Source: Clostridium sp.
GTDB lineage: Bacteria; Bacillota; Clostridia; TANB77; CAG-508
NCBI GenBank assembly: GCA_018371855.1
Contig: JAHAKD010000006.1
Location: 78,741 to 142,740, forward strand
DNA: 64,000 nucleotides
Direction of reading: 5' to 3'
Of the stretch, positions 40,446 to 48,502 are shown in pieces. A model generated the notes under the pieces. It made no database searches. It had not been told where the DNA came from and worked only from the letters and a program-made list of their open reading frames with translations. The position numbers and the translations under genes were made by a program. The stretch's first letter is position 1; each line of letters starts with the position of its first letter.

Positions 40446-40820
40446 AAGATTTCCTCCTTTATACAGTAAGAAATTTTAGCACAAAATAAGATAAAATACA
40501 AATAAATATATTTATTTGCGTAAAGAAAAAGCAAAACCATTGGCATAATGTGATTATGGTAATATATAAATATTGTATATAGATTAACCATATTTGATAT
40601 TGATGGGGGAAAAGGTACTTGAAATAGACTTTTCACTATAAATAAAAGATTAGCTTTATGAAATTGAATAATTAATAATAACTTTTGAATATCCCTCGTA
40701 AATTCAAACTAGGAATTATGAGGGACTAATTCATTTTAATAAAAGTCAGAAAAACTCTATTGAGCAAGGTCTATTATTTATACAATATATAAAATTATTA
40801 TACTAACTGGTCCATAAACA
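40446..40820. other. Non-coding divergent region with one hairpin
   Basis: No convincing gene was found in this stretch. The only structure seen is a hairpin at 40692-40725, where TCCCTC pairs with GAGGGA and TAAATTC partly pairs with GAATTA. It is not followed by Ts and is far from either start codon. It could be part of a small RNA or a leader element, with no support beyond the fold. Confidence 0.4.
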
Positions 40821-40849
40821 TTTACAAAACTAAATAATTGTGCCATAAT
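40821..40849 (+). promoter_or_regulatory. Promoter of the acyl-CoA synthetase operon
   Basis: TTTACA at 40821-40826 and CATAAT at 40844-40849 have a 17-base spacer. Confidence 0.6.
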
Positions 40850-40874
40850 ATAAAAGTATAGGAGTGATAGTATT

Positions 40875-42749
40875 ATGAGAATTTTAAGAGATTTTAAATT
40901 ACCAGATTTTAAATTTCCTAAGATGAAAATGGAAGGTATGGAAAACATACAAGAAATGCAAGTTAATTATGACCAAATAGACCAAATAAAAGACAAAAAA
41001 TTAAAAAATAAATATTATGAAGAAACACATTATAAAACAGTAAAAGAAATATTCAAAAGATCAATAGAAAAATACAAAAATAATATATACATTTTAGAAA
41101 GACCAAATCATGATCATAAAGCTAAATTCGAAGAATTTACTTACGAAAGATTCGGAAATGACGCAATTAATTTAGGTACAGGACTTATGAAGTACTTAAA
41201 TTTAGCAAATGAAAGAATTATAATTATAGGTGAAAATACATATTATTGGTATGTATCATATTTTTCAATCTTATGTGGAGCAGGTATAGCAGTTCCAGTA
41301 GATAAAGAATTACCAAATAACGAAATAGAGAATGTAATAAAACGTTCACATGCAGCAGCAGTAATCTATTCAAAGAAGAAAAAGGATGCTATAGATAAAA
41401 TAAAAGATAACTTACCAATGGTAAAATATTTTATCGAAATGAATAGTGACGAGCCTGTACAAGGTAGAGATGTAGGAATAGAGAATGTAATAGCAGAAGG
41501 TAAAAAATTAACAGATGCAGGAAATACAGAATATATGGATGTAGAGATAGATCCAGAAGAATTTAAATTTTTAATATTTACTTCTGGAACAACATCACAA
41601 GCAAAAGGTGTTATGTTATGCCACAGAAATTTAGCAGAAAATGTAAATGCGGTTTCAAAATATGTAAAAATATATGAAAGAGATAGATTTTTCTCTGTAT
41701 TACCATTACATCATACATATGAATCATCAATTGGAGCTTTATTACCATTTGCAAATGGTTCATCAGTTGCAATTTGTGGAGGTCTTAGATATATTGTACC
41801 AGATATGCAAGAAGCAAAGCCAACAGCAATGCTTGCAGTGCCATTGTTAGTTGAAAGTTTATATAAAAAAATAAATCAATCAATAGAAAAAAGTGGTAAA
41901 GCAGGATTAGTAAATTCTATGTTACATTTAACAAATATGCTAAAAAGTGTTGGAATAGACATAAAAAGAAAAGTATTTAAAGAGATATATGACAATTTAG
42001 GCGGAAATATGAGGATAATAGTTTCTGCTGCAGCACCAATAGATAAAAAGATAGGAAAATGGGTTCAAGATATAGGAATTGAATTTTTACAAGGATATGG
42101 TTTAACAGAAACTGCTCCAATTGCAGCACTTACTCCAGAATGTGATCCAAGAGTAGGTTCAGTTGGACTTCCAGTAAACTGTGCACAAATAAAGATTCAT
42201 AATCCAAATGAAAATGGAGAAGGAGAAATTTGGATTAAGAGCCAAACATTAATGCTTGGATATTATGAGGATGAGGAAGCTACAAAAGAAGTAGTACATG
42301 ATGGTTGGTTTAATTCTGGAGATATTGGTTACCAAGATAAAGATGGTTATGTGTATGTTACAGGAAGAAGTAAAAATGTTATAGTAACACAAAATGGAAA
42401 AAATATTTATCCAGAAGAAATAGAATTATTACTATCTAAAATTCCAGAAATTCAAGAATGTATGGTATATGGTAAAGAAGTAGAAGGAGAAAAAGAATTA
42501 ATAATTTCTGTAAAAGTCATTCCAAATATGGAAGAAATAGAGAATCTACATGGAAAAGATTTAAGTGAAGAAGAAATACATAAAATAATTTGGAACAAAA
42601 TAAAAGAAGTAAATAAAGGATTAACATCATATAAAGCAATAAAAAATCTAGAAATAAAAAATGATGAGTTTGCAAAAACAACAACAATGAAAATAAAAAG
42701 ATATGTAGAACTTCAAAAAGATAAAGAAAAGAATGAAACAAAAGAATAA
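40875..42749 (+). CDS. AMP-binding long-chain acyl-CoA (or acyl-ACP) synthetase
   Basis: The 624 aa protein is an ANL-family adenylating enzyme. It has the P-loop FTSGTTSQAKGVMLCHRN near residues 233-250, LPLHHTYESSIGALLPF, the GYGLTETAPIAAL motif near 412, GWFNSGDIGYQDKDGYVYVTGR and KNIYPEEIE, with a C-terminal lysine in the flexible domain (KTTTMKIKRY). The N-terminal MRILRDFKLPDFKFPKM is a non-standard extension. It resembles FadD/FACS enzymes that activate fatty acids. It leads an operon with the PssD/PssE pair (16-base gap), so the acyl product could feed a glycolipid or acylated glycan; that link is inference. Confidence 0.9.
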   Translation: MRILRDFKLPDFKFPKMKMEGMENIQEMQVNYDQIDQIKDKKLKNKYYEETHYKTVKEIFKRSIEKYKNNIYILERPNHDHKAKFEEFTYERFGNDAINLGTGLMKYLNLANERIIIIGENTYYWYVSYFSILCGAGIAVPVDKELPNNEIENVIKRSHAAAVIYSKKKKDAIDKIKDNLPMVKYFIEMNSDEPVQGRDVGIENVIAEGKKLTDAGNTEYMDVEIDPEEFKFLIFTSGTTSQAKGVMLCHRNLAENVNAVSKYVKIYERDRFFSVLPLHHTYESSIGALLPFANGSSVAICGGLRYIVPDMQEAKPTAMLAVPLLVESLYKKINQSIEKSGKAGLVNSMLHLTNMLKSVGIDIKRKVFKEIYDNLGGNMRIIVSAAAPIDKKIGKWVQDIGIEFLQGYGLTETAPIAALTPECDPRVGSVGLPVNCAQIKIHNPNENGEGEIWIKSQTLMLGYYEDEEATKEVVHDGWFNSGDIGYQDKDGYVYVTGRSKNVIVTQNGKNIYPEEIELLLSKIPEIQECMVYGKEVEGEKELIISVKVIPNMEEIENLHGKDLSEEEIHKIIWNKIKEVNKGLTSYKAIKNLEIKNDEFAKTTTMKIKRYVELQKDKEKNETKE

Positions 42750-42765
42750 ATAGTGTGGGGGAAAT

Positions 42766-43242
42766 ATGAAAAAAAAGAAAGTACTATTTATATCTAGTAC
42801 AGGTGGACATTTTAATGAATTAATGCAATTAAAGCCAATGTTTGAAAAATATGACTATCACATAATAACAGAAAAAGATAAATTTACAGAAGGTTTTAAG
42901 AAGCGATATGGAAAAAGAATTTCGTATATGTTATATGGAACAAGATCTCATCCAATTGTATATCCGTTTAAGTTTTTATGGAATTGTATACTAACAGTAT
43001 TTTATTTTATAAAAATAAGACCAAAATACATAATAACAACAGGTACGCATAATGCAGGTCCAATGTGTTTAATGGGAAAAATATTTGGTAGTAAAATTAT
43101 ATTTATAGAAACATTTGCAAATAGAAATTCTAAAACTGCAACAGGAAAACTAGTTTATAAGTTTGCTGATTTATTTATAGTGCAATGGGAAGAAATGCTA
43201 AAATTATATCCAAAAGCAAAATTAGGAGGGTCAATATATTGA
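42766..43242 (+). CDS. PssD/Cps14F-like glycosyltransferase subunit (Alg14 homologue)
   Basis: Alg14-type proteins are membrane anchors that recruit the catalytic Alg13-type partner to make a GT-B enzyme adding GlcNAc, Gal or GlcA to a lipid-linked sugar. The 158 aa protein begins with KVLFISSTGGHFNELMQLKPMF, the conserved Alg14 SSGGH loop, and has YPFKFLWNCILTVFYFIKIRPKYIITTGTHNAGPMCLMGKIFG with a hydrophobic membrane-associated helix. It ends FIVQWEEMLKLYPKAKLGG as in Cps14F/PssD. The next gene encodes the partner, and their codons overlap. Confidence 0.9.
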   Translation: MKKKKVLFISSTGGHFNELMQLKPMFEKYDYHIITEKDKFTEGFKKRYGKRISYMLYGTRSHPIVYPFKFLWNCILTVFYFIKIRPKYIITTGTHNAGPMCLMGKIFGSKIIFIETFANRNSKTATGKLVYKFADLFIVQWEEMLKLYPKAKLGGSIY

Positions 43243-43718
43243 TTTTGATATTATTAGGTACACAAGATAATAGTTTTCATAGATTACTTGATAAAGTACA
43301 AGAGTTAATAGATAAAAAAGTAATAACAGAAAAAGTTATAGTTCAAGCAGGAAGAACAAAATTCGAATCGAAAGATATGGAAATATATAGTTTAATGCCA
43401 GAAGAAAAACTAAGAGAAATAATGGAAAAGTCAGATTTAGTTATAACTCATGGAGGAGTTGGATCTATAGTAATGGCATTAAAAATGGGAAAAAAAGTAA
43501 TTGCAGTACCTCGTTTAAGTGCTTTTGGGGAACATATAAATGACCACCAAATACAAATAGTTGATTCTTTTAATAAACAGGAGTTTTTAATAGGATTAAC
43601 TGAATTAGATGGAATGGAAGAAGCTTTAGCCAAGGCTAAAGAATTTAAACCTAAAAAATTTAAAAGTGAAACAGACCACATGATAAAGTTAATTGAAGAT
43701 TTTATAGATAATAATTAG
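43239..43718 (+). CDS. PssE/Cps14G-like glycosyltransferase catalytic subunit (Alg13 homologue)
   Basis: This is the partner of the preceding gene. Read from TTG 43239 it starts (M)ILILLGTQDNSFHRLLDKV, the expected Alg13/GT28 C-domain opening. It has VQAGRTKFESKDMEIYSLMPEEKLREIMEKSDLVITHGGVGSIVMALKMGKKVIAVPRL with the donor-binding GGVGS loop, and EHINDHQIQIVDSF. I choose TTG because AGGAGG at 43224 sits 9 bases upstream and the TTG overlaps the TGA stop of pssD (TTGA), indicating coupling. No ATG gives a sensible N-terminus. 159 aa is normal for the family. A terminator closes the operon. Confidence 0.88.
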   Translation: MILILLGTQDNSFHRLLDKVQELIDKKVITEKVIVQAGRTKFESKDMEIYSLMPEEKLREIMEKSDLVITHGGVGSIVMALKMGKKVIAVPRLSAFGEHINDHQIQIVDSFNKQEFLIGLTELDGMEEALAKAKEFKPKKFKSETDHMIKLIEDFIDNN

Positions 43719-43750
43719 AAAAGCTTAAGAAATTTTTCTTAAGCTTTTTT
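43719..43750 (+). terminator. Terminator of the acyl-CoA synthetase-pssDE operon
   Basis: AAAAGCTTAAGAAA and TTTCTTAAGCTTTT form a tight stem followed by further Ts. Confidence 0.85.
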
Positions 43751-43807
43751 TGCAGACATAATTCTAAATATATGTCCCAAAAAGGCTCTAAAAAGCATCT
43801 TATTACG

Positions 43808-43836
43808 TTGACACATACACAGTTTTAATATAAAAT
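43808..43836 (+). promoter_or_regulatory. Promoter of the main polysaccharide gene cluster
   Basis: TTGACA at 43808-43813 and TAAAAT at 43831-43836 are 17 bases apart, 38 bases before the first glycosyltransferase gene. Confidence 0.7.
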
Positions 43837-43874
43837 GACATAAGAAAAAATAGGAAAAATGAAGGTGTAATAAT

Positions 43875-44954
43875 ATGAAAAAATTATTATTTGCAGCATA
43901 TAATCTAGATTTAGGTGGGATAGAAACCTCTCTTGTAACTCTTACAAATTTTTTACTAGAAAAAGGTTATGAAATAACAATTGCACTAGAAAAAAAAGAA
44001 GGAGTTTTTTTAGACAAGATTTCTCCAAATATTAAAATAATAGAATATACACCAGCAAATGATAAAAACATTATAAAAAGAAAAATTAATAATTTAATAA
44101 AAAGATATAAATTTATAAGAAAATATAAAAATAAATTCGATTTTGCAGCAAGTTTTGCAACTTATTCACTACCCGCTAGTTTTATGGCAAGGACATGTTC
44201 AAAAAACAATGCAATATGGGGACATGCAGATTATTTAAGCTTATATAATAATGATAAAGAACAAATGAAAAATTTTTTTGATAAAAGAAAAATAAAAAAA
44301 TTTAAGAAAATTATATTTGTATCAAAAGAAGGGAAAGAAAGTTTTACAGAAGTTTATCCAAAACTAAAAGATAGAGTTATAACATGCAATAATTTAGTCA
44401 ATGATAAACGAATATTAAATCAAGCAGAAGAACCAGTAAAAGATTTAAAGAAGGAAAATGTAGTTACATTTTTAAATGTAGGAAGACATGATGAAAGGCA
44501 GAAAAAATTAACAAGAATAATCTATGCAGCAGAGCAATTAAAAAAGGATAATAAAAAATTTAGAATAATTTTTATAGGAGATGGACCAGATACAAATCTC
44601 TATAAGGAAGAAGTAAAAAACAAAAAATTAGAACATGAAATTGTATTTTTAGGAAGGAAGAAAAATCCATATCCATATTATAAATTATGTGATTGTGTTG
44701 TGTTGTCTTCTGATTATGAGGGATATCCAGTAGTATATTTAGAATCATTTATATTAGACAAACCAATAATAACTACAAATGTTTCTGATTCTGAACAAAT
44801 AGAAGGTCAAGGAATAGTAGTAGAAAAAGACGAAACAGAAATCTATAAGGCCATGAAAGACTTTATAGAAAATGGATATCAAATAACAAAACAATTTGAT
44901 GCAAAAGATTATAATAATAGCATATTTAATAAATTACAAGAAATAATAGGTTAA
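43875..44954 (+). CDS. Glycosyltransferase family 4
   Basis: The 359 aa GT-B protein starts KLLFAAYNLDLGGIETSLVTLTNFLLEKG, with the glycine loop of GT4 enzymes that modify capsular or teichuronic-type polymers. The C-terminal domain has VTFLNVGRHDERQKKLTRII, IIFIGDGPDTNLYKEEV, VFLGRKKNPYPYYKLCDCVVLSSDYEGYPVVYLESFILDKPIITTNVSDSEQI. The acidic pair of the E-x7-E motif appears as EGYPVVYLE. No membrane segment. Sugar and linkage are unknown. It is the first gene of the main cluster and is followed by a palindromic repeat. Confidence 0.85.
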   Translation: MKKLLFAAYNLDLGGIETSLVTLTNFLLEKGYEITIALEKKEGVFLDKISPNIKIIEYTPANDKNIIKRKINNLIKRYKFIRKYKNKFDFAASFATYSLPASFMARTCSKNNAIWGHADYLSLYNNDKEQMKNFFDKRKIKKFKKIIFVSKEGKESFTEVYPKLKDRVITCNNLVNDKRILNQAEEPVKDLKKENVVTFLNVGRHDERQKKLTRIIYAAEQLKKDNKKFRIIFIGDGPDTNLYKEEVKNKKLEHEIVFLGRKKNPYPYYKLCDCVVLSSDYEGYPVVYLESFILDKPIITTNVSDSEQIEGQGIVVEKDETEIYKAMKDFIENGYQITKQFDAKDYNNSIFNKLQEIIG

Positions 44955-44960
44955 ATAAAA

Positions 44961-45027
44961 AATAGAGGGATTTTAGGACCGTCCCCCAAATCCCCACATA
45001 CTTGGGACCATCCCTAAATCCCTATTT
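44961..45027. repeat. GGGACGTTCC palindromic repeat, copy 8 (double, inverted)
   Basis: AATAGAGGGATTTTAGG and CCCTAAATCCCTATT form outer arms; between them lie GGACCGTCCC and GGGACCATCCC, the core in both orientations. It sits within the cluster between two glycosyltransferase genes. Confidence 0.7.
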
Positions 45028-45036
45028 GGAGGAAAG

Positions 45037-45984
45037 ATGAAGAAAATTAGCATTATAATTCCTGTATACAATACAGCAAAATATTTAAAAAGGTGTTTCG
45101 ATTCAGTATTAGTACAAAGTTATAAAGATTTTGAAATGGTAATTATTAATGATGGAAGCACAGATAATTCAGAACAAATAATAAATGAATATAAAGATAA
45201 GTATCCTGATTTAATAAGCTATTATAATAAACCAAATACAGGTGTGGCATCAACAAGAAACTTTGGAATAGAAAAAGCAAACGGCGAGTATATAATGTTT
45301 TTAGATTCTGATGATTACATAGACAAAGCACTATTAAAAACATTAGAGCAATATATAAATAAAGACATTGATTTAATAAAGTTTAAATTACAAAGAGTTG
45401 ATGAAGAAGGAAAAACATTAGAAATAGTTCCTGGCGCAACTTTTGAAGAAACAACAGGTGAAGATGGATTTAATAAATTATATAGTACAGATGTACTGCT
45501 AGATTCACCATGTGTGTATTTAATAAAAAAAGGAATCTTTACACAGAATAATTTGAAATTTGCAGTTGGAACAGAACATGAAGACTTTGGATTAATTCCT
45601 TTTATAATTGTATTGGCAAAAACAATGGTATCTGTAAACTTTTATGGATACTTTTATATTCAAAGTGACAATAGTATTACAAGAAATGAAGACTATAAAA
45701 GAACTATTAAAAAAGCATATGATGCGCTAAAACATTATGATAATGCAATAGAATTAACTAAAAAATTAAATTTGAATAAACTTACAAAACAAAATATTAG
45801 GATATATTATACAAATGCCATAATTTTAAAAGCAAAAGAATTGCATGATGAAGAACAAGAAAAATATATAAAAGAAATAAAAAATAGGAAAATGGCTAAA
45901 AATATCAAAGTAAGAAATTTAAAACAATTTATAAAGAGACTATTATTAAGTATAAACATAAAACTATATTTACAAATGAAATAA
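45037..45984 (+). CDS. Glycosyltransferase family 2
   Basis: The 315 aa protein has the GT-A opening KISIIIPVYNTAKYLKRCFDSVLVQSYKDFEMVIINDGSTDNSEQI, with the nucleotide-binding Asp in NDGSTD, then NTGVASTRNFGIEKANGEYIMFLDSDDYIDKALL with the DSDD metal motif. TEHEDFGLIPFIIVLAK supplies the ED catalytic-base region. The C-terminal 80 residues are helical and basic (MAKNIKVRNLKQFIKRLLL), suggesting membrane association. It resembles enzymes that add residues to lipid-linked surface glycans; specificity cannot be read. Confidence 0.88.
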   Translation: MKKISIIIPVYNTAKYLKRCFDSVLVQSYKDFEMVIINDGSTDNSEQIINEYKDKYPDLISYYNKPNTGVASTRNFGIEKANGEYIMFLDSDDYIDKALLKTLEQYINKDIDLIKFKLQRVDEEGKTLEIVPGATFEETTGEDGFNKLYSTDVLLDSPCVYLIKKGIFTQNNLKFAVGTEHEDFGLIPFIIVLAKTMVSVNFYGYFYIQSDNSITRNEDYKRTIKKAYDALKHYDNAIELTKKLNLNKLTKQNIRIYYTNAIILKAKELHDEEQEKYIKEIKNRKMAKNIKVRNLKQFIKRLLLSINIKLYLQMK

Positions 45985-46004
45985 TATGAATTGAGGAGAT
46001 ATAA

Positions 46005-46991
46005 ATGAAAAAAGTTAGTATTATAGTACCATTCTATAATGTTGAAGAATATATAGAAAGATCAATAAAATCTTTGGTAGAACAATCTTTAGAAGATATA
46101 GAAATAATCCTAGTAAATGATGGAAGCAAAGATGGTTCAGAAGAAATTGCTAAAGAATATAAAAGAAAATATCCAGATAAGATAGTGTATTTGGAAAAAG
46201 AAAATGGAGGGTTATCCGATGCAAGAAATTATGCTTTGCCATATGCAACCGGAGAATATATTGCATTTTTGGATTCTGATGATTATGTAGAAGAAGAAAT
46301 GTATGAAGAAATGTATGTAACAGCTAAAATAGACAAGGCAGATATTGTAGAATGTGATTATTTATGGGAATATCCGGAAGAAACAATAGAAAGTAAAGGA
46401 AGAGCATATAAAGATAGAAAAGATATGTTATTAAATGCAAGAGTAGTAGCATGGAATAAATTAATAAAAAAAGAATTACTAGAAAAAACAAGAATAAAGT
46501 TTCCAGTAGGATTAAGATACGAAGATGTAGAGTTCTTTTATAAATTAGTGCCATATATAAATAGTATATCAATTGTAAAAAAGCCTTTCATACATTATGT
46601 ACAAAGAGAAAATTCAATATCTAATACACAAACTGCAAAAACAGCTGAAATAATTAAAGTATTAGATAATGTATTAGAATTTTATAAAGAAAAAAATATA
46701 TATAAAAAATACAAAAATGAATTAGAATACAATTACACAAGATATTTATTATGTAGTTCAATGCTTAGAATGATAATGATTGAAGAAAAAGAAGAAAGAG
46801 AAGAAACAATAAACTATGCTTGGCAAAAGTTAAATACAACATTTCCAAAATGGAAAGAAAATCCTTACTTAAAGGGAAAAGGATTAAAAAATAAATATAT
46901 GCTAAGTGTTAATGAAAAGACATTAAAAATATATGAAAAGTTAGGAAGAATAAAATTTATAAGGAAGAAAATTCAAAGAAAGTTTGCTTAA
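46005..46991 (+). CDS. Glycosyltransferase family 2
   Basis: The 328 aa paralogue of the preceding gene starts KVSIIVPFYNVEEYIERSIKSLVEQSLEDIEIILVNDGSKDGSEEI and has NGGLSDARNYALPYATGEYIAFLDSDDYVEEEMYEEMY. LRYEDVEFFYKLVPYI is the ED base motif. The C-terminus is basic and helical (KFIRKKIQRKFA). GAGGAG precedes the ATG 20 bases after the preceding gene, so the two are co-transcribed. Its LDSDDY and NDGSKDG motifs are complete, indicating an active enzyme. Confidence 0.88.
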   Translation: MKKVSIIVPFYNVEEYIERSIKSLVEQSLEDIEIILVNDGSKDGSEEIAKEYKRKYPDKIVYLEKENGGLSDARNYALPYATGEYIAFLDSDDYVEEEMYEEMYVTAKIDKADIVECDYLWEYPEETIESKGRAYKDRKDMLLNARVVAWNKLIKKELLEKTRIKFPVGLRYEDVEFFYKLVPYINSISIVKKPFIHYVQRENSISNTQTAKTAEIIKVLDNVLEFYKEKNIYKKYKNELEYNYTRYLLCSSMLRMIMIEEKEEREETINYAWQKLNTTFPKWKENPYLKGKGLKNKYMLSVNEKTLKIYEKLGRIKFIRKKIQRKFA

Positions 46992-47033
46992 AATGAAATT
47001 AAAAGCAAGTTAGGAAAAATAAAAGGAGCAATT

Positions 47034-47792
47034 ATGGAAAAAGTACAAGCTGATGTAACAAAAAAGAAAAAAATAGATACAAAAAATCTAATCGAAAATT
47101 TATTAGTAATTTTTGTAATATTATGCCCAGTTTTTGATATTATAAGTTTTGTCTTTAGAAATACATTTAATACAAGTTTATCACCATCTACAATACTAAG
47201 ACCTATAATTCCATTAATAGCAATTATAGATTTATTTATAAAGAGTAAGCATAAAATAAAGATGTTTATTATAGCAGTAATTTATGGAGTTTATGCTTTA
47301 GCACATTTATTACTATTTAATACAGCTAATACGGGATTTAGTTATAGTAATGTAGTACATGAAATGCAATACATTATGAATTATACTTTTATGATAATAA
47401 TTTTATTTGTATATGCTTATGTATTTAAGGATAAAGAAAAAGGCAAATTGCAAAGAGCTATAACTTCGTCAGTATCAATTTATATTGCATCAATATTATT
47501 AGCAATTATTACGAACACTTCATCAACTACATATATAGAAGGAACAGGAATAAAGGGTTGGTTTGAGTCTGGTAATAGTATTAGTGCTGTTTTAACTTTA
47601 TCAATATTTGTATTATTAAGTAATAAGGATAGAAATTATAGAAAAATAATTATAGGCGAAATAATTATAATGGGAATATTCCTATGTATGTTAATAGGAA
47701 CAAGAGTAGGCTTATTTGGATTTATTGTTGCATTACTATCATTTATATTTGCAGAGATTGTGCGGAAAGATAATAAAGAAAGCAAAGATTAA
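47034..47792 (+). CDS. O-antigen ligase/Wzy-like membrane protein, N-terminal half (before +1 frameshift at CGG)
   Basis: The 252-codon frame encodes a polytopic membrane protein: about eight hydrophobic helices, including NLLVIFVILCPVFDIISFVF, FIIAVIYGVYALAHLLLF, NYTFMIIILFVYAYVF and SIYIASILLAII. The loop FESGNSISAVLTLSIFVLL and LIGTRVGLFGFIVALLSFIFAEIV resemble the conserved centre of O-antigen ligase/polymerase family proteins. The frame then reads RKDNKESKD and stops. The in-frame CGG at 47763-47765 lies exactly where the sequence must shift +1 to continue as IIKKAKINKKVILGGIGAIA. The whole gene would make about 480 residues, a normal size for this family. AAAGGAG precedes the start. Function in glycan polymerisation or ligation is inferred from family and locus. 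Confidence 0.7.
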   Translation: MEKVQADVTKKKKIDTKNLIENLLVIFVILCPVFDIISFVFRNTFNTSLSPSTILRPIIPLIAIIDLFIKSKHKIKMFIIAVIYGVYALAHLLLFNTANTGFSYSNVVHEMQYIMNYTFMIIILFVYAYVFKDKEKGKLQRAITSSVSIYIASILLAIITNTSSTTYIEGTGIKGWFESGNSISAVLTLSIFVLLSNKDRNYRKIIIGEIIIMGIFLCMLIGTRVGLFGFIVALLSFIFAEIVRKDNKESKD

Positions 47793-48483
47793 TAAAAAAG
47801 TAATTTTAGGCGGAATTGGAGCAATAGCCCTAGTGGTAGTTGTTATTGCTCTTGTTGGTTCAAATACTATAGAAAGAAGAAAACACTTACAAGAAATAGA
47901 ATCAGATATAGTAGATGAATCAACAAGTCAAGAAGCACATATTACAGGAAGTTTAATGGAAATTAAAGAAAAAATAGATAATGACGAAATAGAAGACACA
48001 TACATGAACGAAGCTCAAAAGAAGTCTGTATTAGAATTATATGATATAGCAAATAAGTGGGGAATAAGCAATAATGATCAACGTATGCAACAATTAATAT
48101 ACAATGCACTTCTTGTAAAAAATCAAGCTAATCCATTATTAATAATATTTGGAAATGGATATATGAACCAATATAGAGAATTAGTATTAGAAATGGATAT
48201 ACCAGCATTCTTATTCAATTTTGGAATATTAGGATTTATACTATATTTTGGTCCATTTTTAGCGATTTTTGTATATGGAATATATTTTGGAATAAGGAAA
48301 ATAAAAAATATTGATTCAGAATACATTATGTATGTGTTAGGAATAGGCTTAGCTTTTGCGATATCTGTATTTTCTGGATATGTATTCTTTAACATGTCAG
48401 TATCTACAGTTATAGCAGTTATATGTGCCTTATTAATAAATAAAATATTTGCTATAAAAAAAGAACAAGGAGAAGCAAAATAA
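47766..48483 (+). CDS. O-antigen ligase/Wzy-like membrane protein, C-terminal half (+1 frame)
   Basis: From the CGG codon onward the +1 frame is open for about 240 codons. It begins KIIKKAKINKKVILGGIGAIALVVVVIALVG, a membrane helix that directly continues the helix order of the preceding half. A large extracytoplasmic loop of about 90 residues follows (RKHLQEIESDIVDESTSQEAHITGS and IANKWGISNNDQRMQQL), typical of the long periplasmic loop of Wzy/WaaL proteins. Then come IIFGNGYMNQYRELVLEMDIPAFLFNFGILGFILYFGPFLAIF and two last helices. A nominal ATG at 47716 lies in the overlap and has no ribosome site. The intact sequence on both sides argues against a decayed pseudogene. Confidence 0.65.
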
Positions 48484-48502
48484 AAAGTATAGGAGATAAA
48501 AT

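Noticed and set aside
47716..47765. Independent start of the C-terminal Wzy-like half at ATG 47716
   Set aside because: The residues between 47716 and the CGG (LLLHYYHLYLQRLC) are the out-of-frame shadow of the N-terminal half, and there is no ribosome site.
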